From contig NZ_CP016279.1 of NCBI RefSeq assembly GCF_001542625.1, positions 4,154,001-4,218,000 on the forward strand: a stretch of 64,000 nucleotides of DNA, read 5' to 3'. The notes under the pieces were generated by a model that worked only from the letters and a program-made list of their open reading frames with translations, searched no databases and was not told the origin of the DNA. Every line of letters begins with the position of its first letter. Position 1 is the first letter of the stretch. This stretch comes from Streptomyces griseochromogenes (GTDB lineage: Bacteria; Actinomycetota; Actinomycetes; Streptomycetales; Streptomycetaceae). The position numbers were made by a program, and so were the translations under genes. Of the stretch, positions 1 through 7,230 are shown piece by piece.

Positions 1-354
1 GTAGACGACGTAGTGGTTGAACTCCCAGAACAGGATGGCCGGTGCGGCGACCTCGGCGAGGGCCGCCAGGTCCATCTGCATGCCCTTGGCGGTCAGGCCG
101 TAGCCGCGGGCCGCCTTGAGCAGGTTGCTGGCGCGCGAGCCGTCGCGGGAGACGCCGCAGGCGATGCGCAGCTCCTCCAGCGGGACGTGCCGGCCGTAGT
201 GGCCCAGCACCATCGCGAGGGAGGCGGCGCCGCACTCGACGGCCTCCATCTGGAGGACGGTGGGGGTGCGGACCGTGCCGCCACGGGGCTTGGGGACCGG
301 GCGCCGGGCCGGGGCGGCCCGTCTGCGGCCGCGGGTTTCCTGAGTGGTGCTCAC
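1..354 (-). CDS. Peptidase-containing ABC exporter of a Gly-Gly-leader peptide (N-terminal fragment)
   Basis: Only the first 118 codons lie in the window; the gene runs off the left edge. After a basic N-terminal tail the protein reads [20 protein letters not shown], the start of a C39 (bacteriocin-processing) peptidase with its catalytic Cys in ECGAAS; the catalytic His follows in [10 protein letters not shown]. This domain cuts Gly-Gly leader peptides during export and is normally fused to six membrane helices and an ATPase, which should lie further left. The GTG start (354-352) overlaps the TGA of the HlyD-like gene in GTGA, so the two are translationally coupled. It resembles NHLM-type bacteriocin exporters. 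The exporter function is firm; the subtype is inferred. Confidence 0.88.
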   Translation of the reverse strand, partial: MSTTQETRGRRRAAPARRPVPKPRGGTVRTPTVLQMEAVECGAASLAMVLGHYGRHVPLEELRIACGVSRDGSRASNLLKAARGYGLTAKGMQMDLAALAEVAAPAILFWEFNHYVVY

Positions 355-1157
355 GGCAGCAGCCAATCGACGGGATGCTGGTCGGCCAGCCGGATCGAAC
401 CGGAGGCGAGGGTCATGGAGTCGAGCCTGTACGGCGGTCCGTCCGCGGAGGACCACCGGTAGCCGCTCTTGGTGCCGGACGACTTGTCGAGCTCGACCAG
501 GACCGCCACCGGGCGGCCCTTCTTCGTGAACTGCTCGCCGAGCTGGCTGTCGCCGAGGAACGCGGCGATGGACTGGGCGGACTGCGCGGTGCGGTCCACC
601 GACTTCACATGTCCGCGCAGCACGCCGTACCGCTGGGTCGGCACCGAGGACACCGTGAGGTCCACGGCGGCGTGCGCCGGGATGGCCGCGGCGTTCTCGG
701 CGGGGACGTACACGGTGGCGTACAGCGGGTCGGAGGCGCGGGCGACCTTCTCGACAGCGGCCACATCGGTGCCGGTCTGGATGATCTGACCGATGGTGGC
801 GGCGAGCGCGGTGACGCGGCCCGCGGCGACGGTACGGACCACCGAATCGCCCTGACTCGTGCGCACCTTGAGGACGGGCGAGTTCGGGGGCAGCCGTTCG
901 CCCTGCCGGGCGAGTACGGCCGTGACCTGGCCGGCCACGGGACTCTGCAGCAGATAGCTGCCCTGCCCGTGGGTGAGGATGGCCTGGGCGCCCACCGTGG
1001 AGGCGACCGAACCGGTCACCGCCCACACGGAGGCCGCCGCCATGACGACGACGGTGACGCCGAGCGCGAGCCAGCCCTGGGGACGGGCCAGCCGCACCGG
1101 AAGGTCCAGCTCCTCCGGTGACTGGAGCTTGGCGAGGGCCTGTTGGCGGAACTGCAC
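351..1157 (-). CDS. HlyD-family membrane fusion protein of an NHLM-type peptide export system
   Basis: 268 aa. A short cytoplasmic N terminus is followed by one transmembrane helix (about residues 29-48, [19 protein letters not shown]). The rest is a periplasmic-adaptor fold: a biotinyl-lipoyl-like half-motif ([19 protein letters not shown]) and a beta-barrel segment near [19 protein letters not shown]. Such adaptors pair with peptidase-ABC exporters, and this gene overlaps the exporter by 4 bases. The GTG start at 1157 follows AGGGAAGTTCC, nearly the same leader that precedes the precursor peptide. A 116-base gap holding a strong hairpin separates it from the precursor. Its job is to help move the processed peptide across the envelope; the partner ATPase is the truncated gene at the left edge. 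Confidence 0.85.
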   Translation of the reverse strand: MQFRQQALAKLQSPEELDLPVRLARPQGWLALGVTVVVMAAASVWAVTGSVASTVGAQAILTHGQGSYLLQSPVAGQVTAVLARQGERLPPNSPVLKVRTSQGDSVVRTVAAGRVTALAATIGQIIQTGTDVAAVEKVARASDPLYATVYVPAENAAAIPAHAAVDLTVSSVPTQRYGVLRGHVKSVDRTAQSAQSIAAFLGDSQLGEQFTKKGRPVAVLVELDKSSGTKSGYRWSSADGPPYRLDSMTLASGSIRLADQHPVDWLLP

Positions 1158-1222
1158 GGAACTTCCCTCACCCGAGGAGAGACATCGTCACGACAGGGTT
1201 CGGGCTCCTTCGGGAACCCGAG

Positions 1223-1253
1223 AGTCCCGGAGCCGGGGGGCGGCTCCGGGACT
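1223..1253 (-). terminator. 13-bp perfect hairpin between precursor peptide and export genes
   Basis: AGTCCCGGAGCCG pairs perfectly with CGGCTCCGGGACT around a GGGGG loop. A second smaller hairpin (GGGTTC at 1196-1201 with GAACCC at 1214-1219) lies just downstream on the minus strand. Sitting between the precursor gene and the HlyD gene, the pair could act as a partial terminator or a 3' stabiliser, giving more precursor than exporter transcript. No U-tract is present, as is usual in Streptomyces. Confidence 0.7.
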
Positions 1254-1273
1254 TCGGTCACACCTAGGTGCGA

Positions 1274-1489
1274 TCAGAGACCGGCGACCAGGCCGGAAAC
1301 CGGGGCCACGTTCAGGCCGGTGACACCCTCGACGGTGCCGACGACCGTGTCCACCAGGCCGGAAACCGGGGCAACGCCGTTCACGGCGCCGGTGACGGTG
1401 TTCAGGGCGTTCACGGACAGACCGCCGGAGACGTTGTCCAGCTCGGCGTCCGAGATCTCGACGGTCTCAACCTGGGGGGTGGAGTTCAT
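1274..1489 (-). CDS. Cysteine-free Gly-Gly-leader precursor peptide (bacteriocin-like)
   Basis: 71 aa. The first 23 residues form a typical export leader ending in ISDAELDNVSGG, with acidic residues and the double glycine recognised by C39 peptidases. The 48-residue remainder is rich in Gly, Val, Ala, Asn, Ser and Thr, contains no Cys, and carries an internal repeat: VAPVSGLV occurs twice, once mid-core and once near the C terminus. The lack of Cys rules out lanthionine or sactionine crosslinks; it could be an unmodified class II-type bacteriocin or a signalling peptide. The ATG follows GAAGGGAAGTTCCATC. The adjacent exporter genes on the same strand support secretion. Similar streptomycete peptides are sometimes labelled type A2 lantipeptides, which the missing Cys does not support. 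Confidence 0.82.
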   Translation of the reverse strand: MNSTPQVETVEISDAELDNVSGGLSVNALNTVTGAVNGVAPVSGLVDTVVGTVEGVTGLNVAPVSGLVAGL

Positions 1490-1941
1490 GATGGAACTTC
1501 CCTTCGTATGGATATTTCACAAGGGGGGAGCGGCCCCCTCTGGGGACAGACGACGGCCGCGCTCCGCGGGTGCCGGGCTTCCGTCTCCGGAGGCCCGGGG
1601 GACCCCCGCGGTGCGATGGATCAAAGCACGCGCGCAGGGCGCGCTTCCAATCAACCAGGCCTCTCACCAGGCAACTTGGCTCACGCAGGGGTCCATCCGT
1701 GCAGGCGCGCGCACGGCTTGTCGGCGACTCCTTCACATGGCGCACGGCATCGTCGCAAGCCGGCACTTGCCCGTCGGGACGCGAATCCGGCACACCGCGC
1801 CAAAGGCATGCAGGGGGGCGCGCGAATGTGCAGAACCGGGGGCGCCGGTGACTTGGTTGAGTATTCAATGTGTAGATTCCCTGAAGCAGGGATTCCGGTA
1901 CGTGTTCGGAACGGACCGCTACTGATCGGTAGCTGAGCGTG
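1490..1941. other. Non-coding upstream region of the precursor peptide
   Basis: About 450 bases without a convincing gene on either strand. Composition is less GC-rich than the neighbours, especially at 1860-1930, consistent with a promoter region for the minus-strand peptide operon. A short hairpin (GCTAC/GTAGC around TGATCG, about 1917-1933) lies just past the stop of the thioesterase gene and could be its weak terminator. A second small dyad (CCCTGAAGCAGGG) lies near 1879-1891. Confidence 0.5.
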
Positions 1942-2355
1942 TCAGCCCATCAGTGCATAGACCGTGGTCGCACGCGCCGCGAGCGCACCCGATCCGGCGT
2001 CGCTCAGCGTGATGTCCGCGAACGCCATCCGCCGGCCCAGCTTGGTCAGGACCGCTTCGATCAAGACATCCGAACCGGTCACCGCCCGCTGGAAGGACGT
2101 CGACTGCTGCACGGTCGTCATCGGCACGAAGCCGCCCCGCGCGGCCGAGACCGCGATCACCGTCGCCGTGTCGGCCGCCGCCATCAGCGCCTGCCCCGAC
2201 AGTGCGCCGCCCTCCCGGGCCAGCCGGTCCGACCAGGGCAGACGCAGGAGCGCGCGGTCCTCGCTCACGGCCGCGACGGACAGCCCGAGGTCGAGGACCC
2301 AGGGGGCGAAGTTGGCGGAGAGGATCTTGTCGGCTTCGGCGGTGGTCATCGTCAT
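1942..2355 (-). CDS. PaaI-type hotdog-fold thioesterase
   Basis: 137 aa from ATG 2355 (MTMTTAEADKILSANFAPWV). The pattern GGALSGQALMAAADTATVIAVSA matches the central helix of PaaI/YdiI hotdog thioesterases, followed by TTVQQSTSFQRAV and a C-terminal strand pair ending in ATTVYALMG. Members hydrolyse acyl-CoA or aryl-CoA thioesters in the cytoplasm as dimers or tetramers. The substrate cannot be told from sequence. A longer open frame upstream exists, but the ATG with GGGAAG upstream fits the family N terminus. It stands alone, divergent from the protease gene at 2539. Confidence 0.8.
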   Translation of the reverse strand: MTMTTAEADKILSANFAPWVLDLGLSVAAVSEDRALLRLPWSDRLAREGGALSGQALMAAADTATVIAVSAARGGFVPMTTVQQSTSFQRAVTGSDVLIEAVLTKLGRRMAFADITLSDAGSGALAARATTVYALMG

Positions 2356-2538
2356 ATGGGGGATTCTTCCCGGCCGTACGGCACGACACGCGGAGCGTGG
2401 CCGAATCACCGCCGTGGCACGGAAGTTGGCAACCGGAATTGAACGCACCGCGTGACCCGCCCGTACCTACAGCCATCCAGGCGCCCCCGATCAACTGCCC
2501 GACAGCGGCAGACCCCCGTACCCAGGAGGTCGAGAAGT

Positions 2539-3987
2539 TTGAGTCACAAGCGAATGCCGAAGCGCAAGGCTGCGATAGCGGTGGGCGGTGTCGCGGCGCT
2601 CGGAGCGGCGGCTCTCCTGCTGCCCAATGCCAACGCGTCGCAGGACAAGAACGACGATGCCGCCGGCGCCGCAGGTACCGCGAAGACCATGAAGGCCTCG
2701 GACGCCTCGGGTCTCGCCGCGCAGTTGCAGAAGCTGCTCGGTGACGCCGTCGCCGGGTCCTACTACGACAGCGGCAAGAAGCAGCTGGTCGTCAATGTGG
2801 TCAACGGCGACAGCAACGTGCTCGCGCAGGCGAAGAAGGCGGGAGCGGTCGTCCGCCAGGTCGAGAACAGCGCCGCCGAACTCAAGGCCGCCGCGCACAC
2901 CCTGAAGAGCAAGGCGACCATTCCGGGCACCGCCTGGGCCGTCGACCCGCGCACCGACAAGGTCGTGGTCAGCGCCGACTCCAGCGTCACCGGCGCCAAG
3001 TGGGACAGACTGCAGTCGACCGTGCGCGGTCTCGGCTCCGGCATGGCGACGCTGAAGAAGTCCGCCGGTTCCTTCAAGACCTTCGTCTCGGGCGGCGACG
3101 CCATCTTCGCCCAGGCGCAGGGCGGCAACGTGCGCTGCTCCCTCGGCTTCAACGTCAAGGCATCCGACGGCAGCCCGGCCTTCCTGACGGCCGGTCACTG
3201 CGGCGTCGCCGCCAAGGACTGGTCCGACTCCCAGAACGGCCAGCCCGTCGCCACCGTCGACCAGGCCAAATTCCCCGGCAACGACTTCTCGCTCGTGAAG
3301 TACAACGACGCCACCACCCAGGCGCCCAGCGAGGTCAACGCCGGCAACGGCCAGACCGTGCAGATCACCCAGGCCCAGGACGCCACCGTCGGCGAGACCG
3401 TGTTCCGCATGGGCTCCACCACCGGTCTGCACAACGGCCAGGTGACCGGCCTCGACGCCACCGTCAACTTCCAGAGCGAGACGAACCCGGGCGGGGTCGA
3501 CACCGTCAACGGCCTCATCCAGACCAACGTCTGCGCCGAGCCCGGCGACAGCGGCGGCTCCCTGTTCACCCAGGACGGCGGCGCGGTCGGCCTCACCTCC
3601 GGCGGCAGCGGCGACTGCACCAGCGGCGGCGAGACCTTCTTCCAGCCGGTCACCGCCGCCCTCCAGGCCACCGGCGCCACCCTCGGCGACGGCGGCAACG
3701 GGGCGGGCGGTCAGGCGGGTGCGGGCGACCAGTCCGGCAGCGCCGACCCCTCCGCCTCGGCCGGCGACCAGTCCGGTGCCGGCGACCAGGCGGGCGGCAA
3801 CCAGATCGGCGGCACCGCCGACCCGTCCGCCTCGGCCGGAGACCAGAGCGGCACCGGCACGGGTACCGGCGACCAGTCGGGTGCGGGCGCGGGTACCGGC
3901 GACCAGTCGGGTGCGGGCGCGGGCACCGATGACCCGTCCGGCGCGGGCACGGGCGACGGCTCGTCGTCCGTCACCGGGACCAACTGA
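2539..3987 (+). CDS. Secreted streptogrisin-type serine protease with Gly/Asp/Gln-Ser repeat tail
   Basis: 482 aa from a TTG start at 2539, 8 bases after a perfect AGGAGGT (2524-2530); the in-frame ATG at 2554 is too far from it. Basic N terminus, signal helix (AAIAVGGVAALGAAALLL) and cleavage near ANAS. Residues about 50-200 form an alpha-lytic-protease-type prodomain; the chymotrypsin-fold S1 domain follows with His in LTAGHCG, Asp in NDFSLVKY and Ser in EPGDSGGS, with paired cysteines. The last ~95 residues are a low-complexity tail built of GDQSG and ADPSASAG repeats, longer than in classic streptogrisins, probably a flexible linker or wall-spanning segment. A second, membrane-anchored relative is at 55860-57236. 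Exported, self-processed peptidase. Confidence 0.93.
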   Translation: MSHKRMPKRKAAIAVGGVAALGAAALLLPNANASQDKNDDAAGAAGTAKTMKASDASGLAAQLQKLLGDAVAGSYYDSGKKQLVVNVVNGDSNVLAQAKKAGAVVRQVENSAAELKAAAHTLKSKATIPGTAWAVDPRTDKVVVSADSSVTGAKWDRLQSTVRGLGSGMATLKKSAGSFKTFVSGGDAIFAQAQGGNVRCSLGFNVKASDGSPAFLTAGHCGVAAKDWSDSQNGQPVATVDQAKFPGNDFSLVKYNDATTQAPSEVNAGNGQTVQITQAQDATVGETVFRMGSTTGLHNGQVTGLDATVNFQSETNPGGVDTVNGLIQTNVCAEPGDSGGSLFTQDGGAVGLTSGGSGDCTSGGETFFQPVTAALQATGATLGDGGNGAGGQAGAGDQSGSADPSASAGDQSGAGDQAGGNQIGGTADPSASAGDQSGTGTGTGDQSGAGAGTGDQSGAGAGTDDPSGAGTGDGSSSVTGTN

Positions 3988-4077
3988 CCCGTCCCGCAAC
4001 GGGACCTCGGGGGACTACGACACCCCGGGCCGTCCCGGGAGTCCCTGACCGGCCCACAGCGGTTCCGGCCGGCAGGG

Positions 4078-4111
4078 ACGGTCCGGCCCTCCGGCGGGAG
4101 GGCCGGACCGT
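4078..4111. terminator. Bidirectional terminator, 15-bp perfect stem
   Basis: Fifteen bases from 4078 (ACGGTCCGGCCCTCC) pair perfectly with 4097-4111 around a GGCG loop, placed between the convergent protease and phosphatase genes. No U-tract, typical of streptomycete terminators. Hairpins at 55190-55209 and 60516-60536 use the same GGCG loop. Confidence 0.85.
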
Positions 4112-4130
4112 GTGCGCCGCGCCGGGCGGC

Positions 4131-6269
4131 TCAGCCGTCGTGCGCCCGCAGCAGCAGCACCGCCATGTCGTCCACCCGCTCCCGCGCCGCCACGCTGTGC
4201 CGCACCAGCTCGTCGGCCAGGTCCTCCAGAGGCCGGTGGCCGATCTCGGCGAACAGCGCGCCCAGGTCGACCAGGGCGTCCTCGATGTCCATACCGGGCG
4301 ACTCCACCAGACCGTCCGTGTACAGGGCCAGGACCGATCCGGGAGCCAGGGAGACCTCGGTCGTCGGGTAGACCGCCCCGGAGTCGATGCCCAGGAGCGG
4401 GCCGCCCGCCAGGTCCAGCACCCGCACCCGTCCGTCCGGCCGTCTGAGCAGTGGTGGCGGGTGCCCGGCGCGCGCCATCACTGCTCGTCCCCGGGCCGGG
4501 TCCAGCCGTAGATACAGGCAGCTGGCGAACAGGTCGGTGCCGAGGTCGATGAGCAGCCGGTTGGTGCTGCCCATCACCTCCTCGGGTGCCTGGCCCACCG
4601 TCGTGTACGCCCGTACCCCGGTGCGGATCTGCCCCATCAGCGCCGCCGCCGTCACGTTGTGGCCCTGGACGTCCCCGATCACCGCCGCCGCCAGCGGCCT
4701 GCTCGGCACCAGGTCGTAGAAGTCGCCGCCGATCTCCATCCCCTGGGTGGCCGGCAGATAGCGGGCGGCCGCCTCGATGCCGGGCGGCGGCGCCAGGGTG
4801 TGCGGCAGCAGCGACTCCTGAAGCCCCTGGGCCAGCCGGTGCTCGGCGTCGTAGAGCAGGGCGCGCTCCAGTGCTTGCGCGATCAGGCCGCCGAGGCTGG
4901 TCAGCACCGCCCGTTCCTCGGCGAGGAAGACATGCCGCTCGGCGAACGCCAGCACCCAGGTGCCCACCGGCCGCCCCGACGCGATCAGGGGCACATACGC
5001 CCACGCCGCGAACCCGTCCGGGCTCGTCCGATGGCACGGGTACAGCCGCTCCAGTTGCTCCCGCGAGTCGAAGAACGCCGGTACCCCGCTGGTCAGCACA
5101 TGTGCGCCCGGGGTGCGCTCGCTCAGCGGCAGTCCGTCGAACCGCTCCACGACGTGAGGGTCCGGGTATCCGCGATGCCCCAGCACATGCAGCCGGCCGC
5201 CCTGTGAGCCGAGGACCAGAAGCGCCTGACCGCCGACCGCAGGTGCGATCTCGTCCGCGACCAGCTGCACCACGTCCTGCACCCCCACCGCCTCGGTCAG
5301 CGCGCCGGCCAGGCTCAGTACCTGCGAGATGGCCACCAGCCGGGAGGGCCCCGGGCCGGGCCGGGGCGTCCCCCGCGCCATCTCCGCCACCGCCCGGGCC
5401 GGGCTGACATGCACGCTCAGCCCGGTCGTGCTCGGATACATCCGGAACGAGAGCCAATCGCCCGGCGGGCGCAGCGCCACGAACGAGGTCACCTGCTGGC
5501 TGATCAGCGCGGCCCGGTACCGGTCCTCGTACATCGGATCGTTGAGCCAGGGCACCGACACCCACGGCAGCGTGCCCATCAGTTCCGCTACGGGTCTGCC
5601 GAGCAGCTCGGCGGCAGCGGGGTTGACGAACGCCATCCGGCCGTTCAGATCGAGCGACATCAGCCCGAACGGCAGCCGGGCCACCAGCCGCGCCGCCTCC
5701 ACCGACCCCAGCGTGCTCGCCACAACCGAGCCCGCGTTCGCCAGCAGGTCGGCCTCGGGGCCCAGCGGCCGCTTCTCCTCCTCGGCCCGCGCCAGCCGCA
5801 GGGCCAGCCGCTCGCAGTCCGACGTCAGAGCCTTGCGCTCCCATGCGGACAGCTCGGGCGGGTGCGTGCCGGGCCAGGTCACGAACACGGCGCCGTAGAC
5901 CCGGTCCGCCGTCGCGACCGGCAGCGCGGCCAGCGCGAACGGGTACGGCAGCACCACCGCGATGCGCGGATAGCGGCGGGCCATCTCCTCCTCGCCGCCC
6001 ACCCACACCACCCGCCGCTCCCGCACCGCCTGCGCGACCGGGATCGGTGCGCTCAGCCCGACCCGCTCCCACGGAGCCGCGAACGCCCGGGGCATTCCCG
6101 CCATCACGGCCATCTCCAGGACCGGCTCGTCGGGTCTGAGCAGATACACCCCGCCGGAGTGCGCGCCCACGTCCTCGATCATCGAGGCCAGCGCGAGCGA
6201 CAGCACCGGCCTGCTGACCGGCGCCCTGGGGGCCGCCGGTGCCTGCGCAGGCCCTGGCCCGTCGGACAC
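4131..6269 (-). CDS. GAF/PAS/GAF sensor with C-terminal SpoIIE (PP2C) phosphatase
   Basis: 712 aa from GTG 6269, preceded by GAGGAGGT; a much longer open frame continues upstream but has no good start. Order: GAF-like domain (about 20-190), PAS domain (LPFGLMSLDLNGRMAFVNPA, about 235-340), second GAF (about 360-510), then a PP2C/SpoIIE phosphatase with metal-binding signatures EIGGDFYDLV, IGDVQGHNVTAAALMGQIR, LYTDGLVES and VDDMAVLLL. These enzymes dephosphorylate anti-sigma-factor antagonists (RsbV/SpoIIAA type), so a small-molecule or redox cue sensed by GAF/PAS would release a sigma factor. No antagonist or sigma partner is adjacent. Divergent from ramR across 352 bases. Confidence 0.9.
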   Translation of the reverse strand: MSDGPGPAQAPAAPRAPVSRPVLSLALASMIEDVGAHSGGVYLLRPDEPVLEMAVMAGMPRAFAAPWERVGLSAPIPVAQAVRERRVVWVGGEEEMARRYPRIAVVLPYPFALAALPVATADRVYGAVFVTWPGTHPPELSAWERKALTSDCERLALRLARAEEEKRPLGPEADLLANAGSVVASTLGSVEAARLVARLPFGLMSLDLNGRMAFVNPAAAELLGRPVAELMGTLPWVSVPWLNDPMYEDRYRAALISQQVTSFVALRPPGDWLSFRMYPSTTGLSVHVSPARAVAEMARGTPRPGPGPSRLVAISQVLSLAGALTEAVGVQDVVQLVADEIAPAVGGQALLVLGSQGGRLHVLGHRGYPDPHVVERFDGLPLSERTPGAHVLTSGVPAFFDSREQLERLYPCHRTSPDGFAAWAYVPLIASGRPVGTWVLAFAERHVFLAEERAVLTSLGGLIAQALERALLYDAEHRLAQGLQESLLPHTLAPPPGIEAAARYLPATQGMEIGGDFYDLVPSRPLAAAVIGDVQGHNVTAAALMGQIRTGVRAYTTVGQAPEEVMGSTNRLLIDLGTDLFASCLYLRLDPARGRAVMARAGHPPPLLRRPDGRVRVLDLAGGPLLGIDSGAVYPTTEVSLAPGSVLALYTDGLVESPGMDIEDALVDLGALFAEIGHRPLEDLADELVRHSVAARERVDDMAVLLLRAHDG

Positions 6270-6621
6270 GCCGACCACCTCCTCGTACGGCCGCGCGACG
6301 CATCCTGGGATCAAGGCTCCCTCGCGGGGGCGCGCCACGCACGGCGAACACCCGCCGCACGCGCCGGGGGCGGCTCTGACCTGCGAAGGAGCGCTGTTGC
6401 CCCGGCGTTCCTCCGGATACCCCGCTCGGCCCGAGCCATGCACCCCGGGCTGAAGCGCAAGGCGGCGTACGGGCGCCCCGCGTGCGCCCCCACGCACCCT
6501 GATGGCCGGATCTCCGCGCCCGCGAACGGTCACATTGCCCAAGAATGGGGCACGCGCTGAACACCCGAAGACGCGAGCAAGGCGATGCAGGGTGAGGTAC
6601 GGACAAACTGGGGGGCGGGGA
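6270..6621. promoter_or_regulatory. Divergent promoter region between the SpoIIE gene and ramR
   Basis: About 350 bases with no convincing gene between the two divergent starts. It must contain the promoter of ramR and the promoter of the phosphatase gene. A small dyad (GCCC AAGAAT GGGGC, about 6537-6551) lies about 70 bases upstream of the ramR start. No sigma-factor consensus could be assigned with confidence. Confidence 0.45.
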
Positions 6622-7230
6622 GTGATCCGGGTACTTCTGGTGCACGACGCATGTCTGGTGCGATCGGTTCTGGCCGAATGGCTGCGGCGGGCACCCGAGC
6701 TGCAGGTGGAGGACACACCGTGGCGCGCCGCGCCCTCGAAGGTGCGCTCCTCGTGCCCGGACGTGTGCGCGGCGGACCTGGAGTGCGGTGACGGGCACGG
6801 TGTGCCGCCGCTCGGCGAGCTGTTCCCGCCGGGTACGGCCGGCCGGCCCCCGGCACTCGTGGTGCTGGCCAGTGCGAACCGGCCCGGGCTGCTGAAGCAG
6901 GCGGCCGAGGCGGGGGCGCTCGGCTTCGTCGACAAGGCGGGCTCGCCGGACGCTCTGGTGCGGGCGATCCGCTGCGTCGCGGAGAGGGAACGTTTCGTCG
7001 ATGCGTCGCTGGGCTTCGGCTTCCTCAAGGCGGCGCAGATGCCGTTGACCAGACGCGAGCTGAGCGTGCTGTCCCTGGCGGCCGCCGGGGAGTCCGTCGC
7101 GGAGATCGCCGGGAGCCTGCACCTGTCGCACGGCACCGTGCGCAACTACATGGCGGCGATCACCCGTAAGACCGGGGCGCGCAACCGCATCGACGCGATC
7201 CGGATATCGCGGGGGGAGGGGTGGGTGTGA
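6622..7230 (+). CDS. ramR: RamR/AmfR-type response regulator of the SapB locus
   Basis: 202 aa from GTG 6622 (VIRVLLVHDACLVRS) after GGGGGCGGGGA; a longer frame upstream is not typical of the family. The N-terminal receiver domain has His8-Asp9 where canonical receivers have two acids, a candidate phospho-acceptor Asp52 (AADLEC) and a conserved Lys in GFVDKAGSPD. The C terminus is a LuxR/NarL helix-turn-helix (LTRRELSVLSLAAAGESVAEIAGSLHLSHGTV, split by helix turns). RamR activates the ram operon in Streptomyces and is an orphan without a partner kinase. Its stop at 7228-7230 abuts the ramB stop at 7231-7233, so the two are convergent with no spacer. Confidence 0.9.
   Translation: MIRVLLVHDACLVRSVLAEWLRRAPELQVEDTPWRAAPSKVRSSCPDVCAADLECGDGHGVPPLGELFPPGTAGRPPALVVLASANRPGLLKQAAEAGALGFVDKAGSPDALVRAIRCVAERERFVDASLGFGFLKAAQMPLTRRELSVLSLAAAGESVAEIAGSLHLSHGTVRNYMAAITRKTGARNRIDAIRISRGEGWV

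Noticed and set aside
1274..1489. Lanthipeptide precursor
   Set aside because: The core has no Cys, so (methyl)lanthionine rings cannot form; only the leader resembles lantibiotic leaders.
1467..1868. Minus-strand frame of 133 codons upstream of the precursor peptide
   Set aside because: Cys/Arg/Pro-rich, no family, and its codon third positions do not show the strong GC bias of the neighbouring genes; treated as promoter region.
4015..7131. Extra-long minus-strand frames across the SpoIIE gene and ramR
   Set aside because: The real phosphatase frame starts at 6269 with an RBS; upstream extensions are low-complexity and opposite ramR.
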